Assembly (NCBI RefSeq): GCF_004358665.1
Contig: NZ_SMZR01000003.1
Span: 248,001 to 312,000 of the forward strand
Direction: 5' to 3'
Source: Jeotgalibacillus sp. S-D1
Lineage (GTDB): Bacteria > Bacillota > Bacilli > Bacillales > Jeotgalibacillaceae
Length of the DNA stretch: 64,000 nt
A program made the translations under genes and the position numbers. The notes under the pieces were generated by a model. It saw only the letters and a program-made list of their open reading frames with translations. It did not search any database and was not told the DNA's origin. Shown in pieces: positions 57,658 to 64,000 of this stretch (its first letter is position 1; the number at the start of each line of letters is the position of its first letter).

Positions 57658-58920
57658 ATGGAAATAGGAGAAAGAATACGTCAGATTAGAATACATAAAG
57701 GATTGACGCAAACGGAGTTAATTAAGGGGATTTGTTCCAATACTTATATTAGTAAAATTGAGAGCGGCAAGGCAAAACCTTCGTATTCATTCATCCTGAA
57801 AGTTGCCAAAGTGCTGGATGTGGCCCCTGAATTTCTCATCGATATGAATATGAAAGATGCGGAACCTGATGTACATAGAATTTACCAAGACTACATTCAA
57901 TCTGAGAAAATTAATTCTCAGGATCTCGCCTTGCTAAAACTACATGCCCGGGAAAATCATTCGAATTCTACTTTGATTAAAATCTACTATGTCTTAATTT
58001 CGTATTATACAAACCACAGTATCAAAGAAGCTTATCAATTAGTTGAACAGGCAAAGAATGTTATCTCGCTGGATCAAACAACAGCTGAAAATGAACTCTC
58101 CTACTATTTTAATGGTCTTTTTAAATATTTTTATCTTCGAAAAAATTATTCAGAAGCATTGTTTTACGCTGAGTTGCATATTCAAACATTACAAAAGGAA
58201 GAAGCACCTTTGCGAGAAGCAAAAGCCTACTTTAATCTCGCTAAAGTACGAACAAAAATTGATCATGATTTGGAGCTTGCAAGAATCTATACGAAAAGAG
58301 CATTGCATATATTTAAAGAAGAAGATATTAAATCGGGGATTGGAAATGCTATGTCCGAATTAGCTATTCAGTATCATCGCAACGGATTATATGACGAGGC
58401 ATTAGAGGTTTTAGACGAACTTTCGTTGTTCTCTGAGGAATATAAAAAAGACTATTACGCCCCTATTTTGGAATACAATTATGGAAGAGTCTATCAAAAA
58501 TTAGAGAAATATGATCAAGCCATTGAGCATTACTCCACTAGTATAAAATATGATATGAACTCGAAGGATGAAGAGCAGACCATTTATGCCATAAAGTGTC
58601 TGGCTGAAATAAGTATTGAACGTAAGAATTGGGAAGAAGCAAACGACTATTTAAAACAAGGCTTTACATTAACCTCTTTGTTCAATCTTCCTAATGTCCA
58701 CATTGAACTTTTACACCTGAGATCCCAAATCTATAAAGCCCGTTTTGATTTTCCTTCTTATGAAAAGGAAATGCAGCAGGCTGTCCAGCTGGCACAGGAA
58801 GGAAAATATCCATTACTTCTTAAAGAGATCAGTATCGAGCTGGCCGAACACTATAATGCCATTCGGGCTTACAAAATGGCAGCTAAATACTATCAAATTG
58901 CGCTTGTAAAGGTTCATTGA
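57658..58920 (+). CDS. HTH-TPR regulator of the NprR/PlcR (RRNPP) type
   Basis: A 420-residue regulator. Residues 1-62 are an XRE-type HTH (IGERIRQIRIHKGLTQTELI, SNTYISKIESGKAKPSYSFI). The rest is a series of tetratricopeptide helices (for example YDEALEVLDELSLFSEEY and YNYGRVYQKLEKYDQAIEHY). NprR has the same length and layout, PlcR a shorter one; both bind imported signalling peptides. Divergent from the lanthipeptide operon, it is the obvious candidate to couple production to cell density. The Shine-Dalgarno sequence (GAGTGG) is weak. Confidence 0.85.
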   Translation: MEIGERIRQIRIHKGLTQTELIKGICSNTYISKIESGKAKPSYSFILKVAKVLDVAPEFLIDMNMKDAEPDVHRIYQDYIQSEKINSQDLALLKLHARENHSNSTLIKIYYVLISYYTNHSIKEAYQLVEQAKNVISLDQTTAENELSYYFNGLFKYFYLRKNYSEALFYAELHIQTLQKEEAPLREAKAYFNLAKVRTKIDHDLELARIYTKRALHIFKEEDIKSGIGNAMSELAIQYHRNGLYDEALEVLDELSLFSEEYKKDYYAPILEYNYGRVYQKLEKYDQAIEHYSTSIKYDMNSKDEEQTIYAIKCLAEISIERKNWEEANDYLKQGFTLTSLFNLPNVHIELLHLRSQIYKARFDFPSYEKEMQQAVQLAQEGKYPLLLKEISIELAEHYNAIRAYKMAAKYYQIALVKVH

Positions 58921-58938
58921 TTGATACTTATGCTGATG

Positions 58939-58976
58939 AAGGGTCCTGTACTTTTTAAGCTAGGACCCTCCCTTTC
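58939..58976. terminator. Hairpin between convergent regulator genes
   Basis: GGGTCCT pairs with AGGACCC around 14 bases; flanking T-runs are weak on both strands. It lies just past the stops of both genes. Confidence 0.5.
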
Positions 58977-58979
58977 AAC

Positions 58980-59393
58980 CTAATATTGCGGAAACTCCAA
59001 TTTCGGATTTTTGTGAATATCCTCCGTCCCTGCCTCCAATGCCGTTTTGTAATACGAACATTTATGTTCAATTATTTCCAATGTCTTTTTCATTTCTTCC
59101 ATTTGTGCTTCTACGCGCGCTTTTCTTTCGACGAACATCTCATATCTTTGCTGTAAAGTAGCATCTCCTTCTAAACACCAGTCGATAAAGTGTTTAATTT
59201 CTTTGATTGGCATTCCCGTTGACTTGATGCATTCAATAATTTTCAACGCGTCAAGGTCAGCCTCTTTAAAACGCCTGGTGCCGCTTGCTGTCCGTTCGAC
59301 GAAAGGGATTAATCCTTCTTTATCGTAGTAACGTAATGCATATGCGGTTAAATTCAATTCATTTGCAGCTTCACTGATTGAATAGGTTTTCAT
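58980..59393 (-). CDS. adhR: MerR-family regulator (AdhR-like)
   Basis: A 137-residue MerR-family protein: HTH and wing (YSISEAANELNLTAYALRYYDKEGLIPF, then RTASGTRRF) and a coiled-coil dimerisation helix. The single Cys55 in LKIIECIKSTGMPIKEI matches the conserved thiol by which AdhR senses aldehydes such as methylglyoxal. It is divergent from an alcohol dehydrogenase gene, as in Bacillus subtilis, and matching operators lie at both promoters. Confidence 0.88.
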   Translation of the reverse strand: MKTYSISEAANELNLTAYALRYYDKEGLIPFVERTASGTRRFKEADLDALKIIECIKSTGMPIKEIKHFIDWCLEGDATLQQRYEMFVERKARVEAQMEEMKKTLEIIEHKCSYYKTALEAGTEDIHKNPKLEFPQY

Positions 59394-59422
59394 TGTATAA
59401 TCTCCTTTTTATTTGGAAATAG

Positions 59423-59440
59423 ACTTTGAGTTAACTCTAA
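59423..59440 (-). promoter_or_regulatory. AdhR-type operator at the adhR promoter
   Basis: CTTTGAGTTAACTCTAAG is an imperfect palindrome centred on GTTAAC. On the minus strand it fills a 19-bp spacer between TTCAAA and TCTATT, the unusual spacing of MerR-controlled promoters. Confidence 0.7.
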
Positions 59441-59523
59441 GATTTGAAGAAATTCTATCAGCAGAAAGCGTGTCTGTCAAAATCATACTGTAATTGCCCA
59501 TCATTTTTGACTTTGAACGGGGT

Positions 59524-59654
59524 GGTTGATTTCCGCTGAAGGCACTCAGCGACACGCGGGGCTGCGGTGAGCCATCTTCACAGCAAAGCTGTTCAGAGGT
59601 CTCACCTTTCCCGCTGCATCCCGCAGGAGTCTCGCACCTTCAGCTCCAATCAAC
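59524..59654. repeat. Dispersed G+C-rich ~130-bp repeat, copy 3
   Basis: Starts GTTGATTTCCGCTGAAGG and ends CCTTCAGCTCCAATCAAC, complementary ends. From GTGAGCC onward it is almost identical to copy 2 at 8186-8314. It is inserted between the adhR and adhA promoters, pushing them apart to more than 400 bases. Confidence 0.85.
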
Positions 59655-59697
59655 GGTGTAAAACTCAAGATAGCTTTTTAAGACAAAGAGTTCCCCC

Positions 59698-59728
59698 TTG
59701 ACCTAGAGTTAACTATAAGGCGTAGGAT
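59698..59728 (+). promoter_or_regulatory. adhA promoter with 19-bp spacer and AdhR-type operator
   Basis: TTGACC, a 19-bp spacer and TAGGAT. The spacer is CTAGAGTTAACTATAAG-like, a palindrome related to the one at the adhR promoter. MerR-family activators untwist such overlong spacers, so aldehyde-induced activation by the neighbouring regulator is expected. Confidence 0.75.
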
Positions 59729-59832
59729 GGTTAACAAGAGAAAAGGATTTTGTAGATATAGGCATATTCAATGGTTTCAATTTAACTTGCCAAGGGTATT
59801 TTCTCTTAAACTATTAACTGGAGGTTTTTTTG

Positions 59833-60873
59833 ATGGTAACTGCAAAAGCAAGAGCTGTAAACGGTTCGAAGGAATCCTTTCAAGCCACTGAAATCACACG
59901 TCGTGAACTGGATACCAATGATGTACTGATTGAAATTAAATTTGCTGGAATCTGTCATTCAGATATTCATACCGCACATGGCGATTGGGGTGAAGTAAAT
60001 TACCCTCTTGTACCTGGTCATGAAATCGCAGGGATTGTCACAGATGTAGGAGAAAAGGTTACAAAATATAAAGTTGGCGACCGGGTAGGCGTCGGATGTA
60101 TGGTGGATTCCTGCGGCGACTGTAAAAACTGCCGTGAAGGGGAGGAACAATACTGCTTGAAAGGTAATGTCCCTACCTATGCAGGGGTCGATAAATATGG
60201 AGAACCGACTCAGGGAGGCTATTCAACACATATCGTTGTGGTCGAAGACTTTGTTCTCAGCATTCCTGAAAACATTGGTCTTGATGAAGCTGCACCGCTG
60301 CTTTGCGCGGGCATCACAACCTTCTCTCCTCTAAACCACTGGAATGCCGGTCCTGGTAAAAAGGTAGCCGTTGTCGGGCTTGGCGGACTTGGCCATATGG
60401 CGGTTAAAATTGCCCATGCTATGGGTGCTGACGTAACCGTTCTTTCCCAGACACTCAATAAAAAAGAAGATGGTCTGCAGTTTGGCGCAAGCAGCTACTA
60501 TGCGACAAGCGATCCTGATACCTTTACCGAGCTTGCCGGCACCTTTGATCTGATCATAAATACGGTCAGTGCCAAAATTGATATGAATGCCTACTTATCA
60601 TTGCTTACGCTGAACGGTACGCTCGTAAATGTTGGAGCACCTGCTGAGCCGCTGGAAATCAATGCGTTCTCACTGATTCCTCACCGACGCTCATTCGCTG
60701 GCTCCATGATTGGCGGCATTCGTGAAACTCAGGAGATGCTTAACTTCTGCGCAGAGCATAAGATCGCTCCAAGCATTGAAGTCATCTCAGCTGACGAGAT
60801 CGACCGGGCTTATGAACGCGTGATGGCTTCAGATGTGAAGTACCGCTTTGTGATTGATATCAGCACGATGTAA
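59833..60873 (+). CDS. adhA: Zinc-dependent alcohol dehydrogenase (AdhA/YahK-like)
   Basis: A 346-residue medium-chain dehydrogenase. Catalytic zinc ligands are in [15 protein letters not shown] and GHEIAG; the structural zinc cluster is [20 protein letters not shown]. The Rossmann motif is [12 protein letters not shown] with a Ser-rich loop (LSQT) that suits NADP. It reduces aldehydes to alcohols in the cytosol. The ATG follows GGAGG by eight bases. It probably detoxifies reactive aldehydes sensed by AdhR. An acetyltransferase gene follows 15 bp later. Confidence 0.93.
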   Translation: MVTAKARAVNGSKESFQATEITRRELDTNDVLIEIKFAGICHSDIHTAHGDWGEVNYPLVPGHEIAGIVTDVGEKVTKYKVGDRVGVGCMVDSCGDCKNCREGEEQYCLKGNVPTYAGVDKYGEPTQGGYSTHIVVVEDFVLSIPENIGLDEAAPLLCAGITTFSPLNHWNAGPGKKVAVVGLGGLGHMAVKIAHAMGADVTVLSQTLNKKEDGLQFGASSYYATSDPDTFTELAGTFDLIINTVSAKIDMNAYLSLLTLNGTLVNVGAPAEPLEINAFSLIPHRRSFAGSMIGGIRETQEMLNFCAEHKIAPSIEVISADEIDRAYERVMASDVKYRFVIDISTM

Positions 60874-60888
60874 ATGAGGTGATTAAAC

Positions 60889-61461
60889 GTGGAGATGCAG
60901 GAATTTATAGAATTTTGCAGGGAAGGTAATTCGATTTCAGGAGAGGATCGGCATTTACACGATCTGTTAGTACAGTGCAGCTTTGAAGCGCAAAGGATCA
61001 CCATGAAATTAAATAGCCAGTATCACTCAAAAGAAGAAATCACAAAGCTTTTCAGTGAGCTGACCGGTAAAGAAGTGGATGAGTCGTTTATGTGCTTCCC
61101 TCCCTTTCACACAGACTTCGGTAAAAATATTACGATTGGAAAAAATGTATTTTTTAATACAGGCTGTTCTTTCCAGGACCGGGGAGGAATTGTGATTGGG
61201 GACGGTACAATGATCGGGATGAATGTAACGATTGCCACATTGAACCACGGACTGCCGCTGGAAACGCGAAACACTACCTTCTCTTCTCCTGTAGTCATCG
61301 GCAAAAATGGCTGGATCGGTTCCAACGCAACCATCCTGCCAGGTGTAACAATTGGAAACAACGCTGTCGTTGCGGCAGGCGCAGTTGTTACTAAGGATGT
61401 GCCTGACAATACTGTGGTGGCCGGTGTGCCGGCGAAATTCGTTATGAAAATAGATGATTAG
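60889..61461 (+). CDS. Maltose/galactoside O-acetyltransferase family protein
   Basis: A 190-residue left-handed beta-helix acetyltransferase. Hexapeptide repeats run through the C-terminal half (IGKNVFFNTGCSFQDRGGIV, IGSNATILPGVTIGNNAVV, AAGAVVTKDVP). The catalytic His is in ATLNHGL. Family members acetylate sugars with acetyl-CoA; the acceptor is unknown. GAGGTG lies seven bases before the GTG start. It is co-transcribed with adhA. Confidence 0.88.
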   Translation: MEMQEFIEFCREGNSISGEDRHLHDLLVQCSFEAQRITMKLNSQYHSKEEITKLFSELTGKEVDESFMCFPPFHTDFGKNITIGKNVFFNTGCSFQDRGGIVIGDGTMIGMNVTIATLNHGLPLETRNTTFSSPVVIGKNGWIGSNATILPGVTIGNNAVVAAGAVVTKDVPDNTVVAGVPAKFVMKIDD

Positions 61462-61476
61462 AATTGCTGCATTCCT

Positions 61477-61519
61477 AAAAAAGTCTGCTGTCTCGGTTGA
61501 GGCAGCAGACTTTTTTATT
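61477..61519 (+). terminator. Terminator of the adhA operon
   Basis: AAAGTCTGCTG pairs with CAGCAGACTTT around 12 bases and is followed by TTTATTT. Confidence 0.9.
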
Positions 61520-61621
61520 TCCTTTTAGTTTCGTTTATCTTTTCATGATTCTTCGCAAAAAAAGTCAAGTTTTCAACAATCCATATGCTTATACTGAAAT
61601 AGAAAGGCAGGTGGTAAAAAA

Positions 61622-62506
61622 TTGCTTTATACAGAGCAGGAGAGAATTGTTCAACACACAATTAAATTTATCGAAAATCAATTACATCAAAAATTAACAG
61701 CCTCGATACTGGCAAAACAAGCTGGCTACTCTAAATTTCATTTCCATCGTATTTTCCAGAAGATCACCGGCACATCAATAGCCGGCTACATTAGAAATCG
61801 AAGACTTACACAAGCTGCCCGCGAGTTGATTTCTACTGACCAGCGTGTGATCGATATCGCATTAAAGTATCACTTTGGTTCTCAGGAATCGTTCACAAGA
61901 GCTTTTACAAAAATTTATCATATGACGCCATTGCAGTACCGCAAATTGCTGCGAAAGCTGAATGAGAAGGGAGAAATAAATATAATGAAGCAAAATCAAG
62001 CACCTGAAGGCTGGATTATGACAGGGGATTCACCACAGAATTATGAAACAGGAATTGACCAGAAGATTGTACATTCCGGCAATCGTGCGGCCTTTTTAAA
62101 ATCAAAAAACGGCAACGAACCTGGTTTTTCCACGCTTATGCAGCAAATTAAAGCAGATCATTACAAAGGGGAACGCATTCAATTCTCTGCTTTTGTGAAA
62201 ACCCAAAACGTTCAAACAGCCGGACTATGGGTGCGGGTGGATCATTCCTCAGGTGAAGTGCTTGCCTTTGATAACATGATGAACCGCCCCATATCCGGCA
62301 CGAACGACTGGAACCATTTCAGTGTTGTATTGGATGTTCCTTCTAAAAGTGATGTCATTGCATTTGGCATTTTATTAAGCGGTGAAGGTCAGCTCTGGAT
62401 AGATGGCTGTTCATTTAAGATTGTAGATGAGAGCGTCCCGGTGACAGAAACAAAAACGAACGAAATGCTCGCAGAAGAACCGGTCAATTTAAATTTTGAA
62501 CAGTAA
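61622..62506 (+). CDS. AraC-family regulator with C-terminal ligand-type domain
   Basis: A 294-residue regulator with the AraC double HTH at the N-terminus (residues 10-110: LTASILAKQAGYSKFHFHRI, VIDIALKYHFGSQESFTRAF, MTPLQYRK). A C-terminal domain of about 160 residues follows, with FSAFVKTQNVQTAGLWVRVD and GEGQLWIDGCSFKI, a beta-sandwich pattern like a carbohydrate-binding module. This HTH-first order is the reverse of AraC itself. The start is TTG with AGGCAGGTGG upstream. Monocistronic; target unknown. Confidence 0.85.
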   Translation: MLYTEQERIVQHTIKFIENQLHQKLTASILAKQAGYSKFHFHRIFQKITGTSIAGYIRNRRLTQAARELISTDQRVIDIALKYHFGSQESFTRAFTKIYHMTPLQYRKLLRKLNEKGEINIMKQNQAPEGWIMTGDSPQNYETGIDQKIVHSGNRAAFLKSKNGNEPGFSTLMQQIKADHYKGERIQFSAFVKTQNVQTAGLWVRVDHSSGEVLAFDNMMNRPISGTNDWNHFSVVLDVPSKSDVIAFGILLSGEGQLWIDGCSFKIVDESVPVTETKTNEMLAEEPVNLNFEQ

Positions 62507-62539
62507 AGAAGCAATTACCCAACCTGCGAAAAGAGTAGA

Positions 62540-62576
62540 AAATCCCCCAGCCTCTATGGCTGGGGGATCTCTATTA
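62540..62576. terminator. Terminator between convergent genes
   Basis: ATCCCCCAGCC pairs with GGCTGGGGGAT around five bases; CTCTATT follows on plus and TTTCTAC on minus. Confidence 0.75.
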
Positions 62577-62581
62577 TCTTG

Positions 62582-64000
62582 CTACAAACCAAGCGGCGTA
62601 TCCTTGCCCTTCCGGCGTTTTACCCGGTCTCTCCAGGCTGGTACGACAATTGCGATAATGGTTAAGGCAAAAAGTGACAGGGTCAGCGGACTGGTGAAGA
62701 ATATATCCCATGAACCGCCTGAAATCGTTAATGATTGACGAAGCGCGTTCTCCATCATCCCCCCTAAAATGAAAGCAAGGATAAATGGCGCGGCAGGGAA
62801 AGCAAATATTCTCATCAGATAGCCTATAATTCCAAAAACAACAAGAAGATAAAGATCAAATGTACTGAAGCTAACCGCATACACCCCGATTAAACTTGAG
62901 ATAATGACCAATGAAATTAATAATGGACGCGGAACTTTTAAAATTTTAACGAAGTAAGGAATTAACGGCAGATTTAAAATCAGTAAAAAGACATTTCCAA
63001 GATACATACTGACAATAATCCCCCAGAAAACGGTCGGGTTCTCAGTCATTAATAGCGGACCCGGCTGAACACCAAGCACAAGGAAAGCGCCCAGCATGAC
63101 GGCTGTTGTTCCTGACCCGGGAATTCCAAGACTTAATAGCGGTACAAAGGCACCGCTTGTTGCGGCATTATTTGCAGTTTCCGGAGCGGTCAGGCCTTTT
63201 ATTGAGCCTTTTCCAAACTCCTCAGGATTTTTCGCCATTTTCTTTTCTGAAATATAAGCAACAAAAGAAGAAATAGTGGCTCCTGCACCCGGAAGGACAC
63301 CCAGGATAAAGCCGATAAAGGACTGCCTTGTCATAGGACCTTTCATTTCTTTAAAATCTTCTTTTGTTAACTTCAGGCTTCCGATATTATGTAAGCCTGA
63401 TAGCTTCTGTTTTCGGTTTAATATTAGGAAGCAGACCTCTGCAATGGCACAAACTCCTAGAGCAATGACCAGAAAGTCCACTCCGTCCAGTAAATTAACA
63501 CTTCCAAAGGTAAAACGGCTGGTACCTGTTTGGGCATCAATCCCGATCGTTACGATCATAAATCCTAATACAGCTGAAATTAAGGCCTTAATCGTTGAGC
63601 CTTCTGATAAGCTCGCAATGGCTGTTAAACCAAGCAGCATTAAAGCAAAATATTCAGGGGGACCAAAAATAATGGCAACACTTGCAAGTACCGGGGCAAA
63701 CAGCATTAACAAAATAACGCTGACCGTTCCTCCGACAAATGAAGCAATGGCTGAAATGGCTAACGCTTTTCCTGCCTTGCCCTGCTGAGCCATCGGATAT
63801 CCGTCAAACGAAGCGGCAACTGTACCTGCAACACCAGGCGCATTTAACAGAATGGAAGATGTAGAGCCCCCGTACATAGAGCCATAGTACACACCTGCCA
63901 TCATAACAAGGGCGATGGTCGGATCCATGCTGTAGGTGACAGGGATCATAATGGCGATGGCGCTGATCGGACCAAGTCCCGGGATCATACCAATAATGGT
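62582..64000 (-). CDS. TctA-family tripartite tricarboxylate transporter permease (5' end outside window)
   Basis: At least 472 residues of the large TctA membrane subunit, with about eleven helices. GMIPGLGPISAIAIMIPVTY, YYGSMYGGSTSSILLNAPG and PGAGATISSFVAYISEKK are family hallmarks. The frame stays open to the window edge; full-length TctA starts some 30-35 residues earlier, so the visible ATG in MIPGLG is internal. With a TctB subunit and a TctC binding protein, presumably beyond the edge, it takes up citrate or similar carboxylates. The C-terminus is complete. Confidence 0.92.
   Translation of the reverse strand, partial: TIIGMIPGLGPISAIAIMIPVTYSMDPTIALVMMAGVYYGSMYGGSTSSILLNAPGVAGTVAASFDGYPMAQQGKAGKALAISAIASFVGGTVSVILLMLFAPVLASVAIIFGPPEYFALMLLGLTAIASLSEGSTIKALISAVLGFMIVTIGIDAQTGTSRFTFGSVNLLDGVDFLVIALGVCAIAEVCFLILNRKQKLSGLHNIGSLKLTKEDFKEMKGPMTRQSFIGFILGVLPGAGATISSFVAYISEKKMAKNPEEFGKGSIKGLTAPETANNAATSGAFVPLLSLGIPGSGTTAVMLGAFLVLGVQPGPLLMTENPTVFWGIIVSMYLGNVFLLILNLPLIPYFVKILKVPRPLLISLVIISSLIGVYAVSFSTFDLYLLVVFGIIGYLMRIFAFPAAPFILAFILGGMMENALRQSLTISGGSWDIFFTSPLTLSLFALTIIAIVVPAWRDRVKRRKGKDTPLGL

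Overview
The window is a stretch of chromosome from a low-to-mid G+C Gram-positive bacterium, most likely Bacillaceae. The evidence is strong AGGAGG-type ribosome binding sites, TTG and GTG starts, and genes whose closest families are Bacillus ones (GMP reductase, malate:quinone oxidoreductase, DegV, YuzA-like DUF378, UPF0316/YebE, Ohr/OhrR, AdhR/AdhA, YhaQP). It also holds several cre-like and LacI-type operators and two parS-like sites. I cannot fix the genus. No rRNA, tRNA, intact insertion sequence or CRISPR array was seen.

Layout. 1-0.4 kb: start of an acyl-CoA dehydrogenase gene. 0.7-4.7 kb: LacI-type regulator and a carbohydrate ABC importer without its own ATPase. 5.1-6.6 kb: a secreted protein and a membrane protein of unknown role, then decayed DNA. 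6.8-10.9 kb: NhaC-type antiporter and a dicarboxylate/amino-acid symporter flanked by two paralogous unknown proteins. 11.1-15.2 kb: an AT-rich accessory zone of small membrane proteins and broken genes, ending in a chimeric scar. 15.2-19.3 kb: sucrose PTS, sucrose-6-phosphate hydrolase and LacI-type repressor. 19.3-25.1 kb: lipoprotein hydrolase, MacB-type ABC transporter and divergent two-component system. 25.4-34.1 kb: metabolic genes (ZIP-like protein, guaC, two Sm-like proteins, mqo, Nudix, DegV, aldehyde dehydrogenase). 34.4-39.6 kb: a probable D-threonate/D-erythronate pathway under a PrpR-like regulator. 39.8-43.3 kb: GH4 glycosidase, NagB-like isomerase and ROK regulator. 43.5-46 kb: Ohr/OhrR and a berberine-bridge-type oxidoreductase.

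46.2-58.9 kb is the most interesting part: a class II lanthipeptide island. Two precursors have mature regions closely resembling the small subunit of enterococcal cytolysin. They are served by one LanM, a C39-peptidase LanT, a subtilisin-like LanP, a LuxR-type protein and an NprR/PlcR-like (HTH plus TPR) regulator. A third gene encodes a peptide with the same leader motif but no Cys, Ser or Thr in the part that would become the core, apart from the Ser at the cleavage junction. A PapR-sized exported peptide lies at the far end. A NatAB/YhaQP-type ABC exporter with two small upstream genes could provide immunity. No long cytolysin-type partner is present.

59-62.5 kb: AdhR-like MerR regulator divergent from an alcohol dehydrogenase, with operators of the expected geometry, then an acetyltransferase and an AraC regulator. 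The window ends inside a TctA-type transporter gene. Three copies of a G+C-rich ~130-bp dispersed repeat and several truncated gene remnants show that recombination has reshaped the segment.
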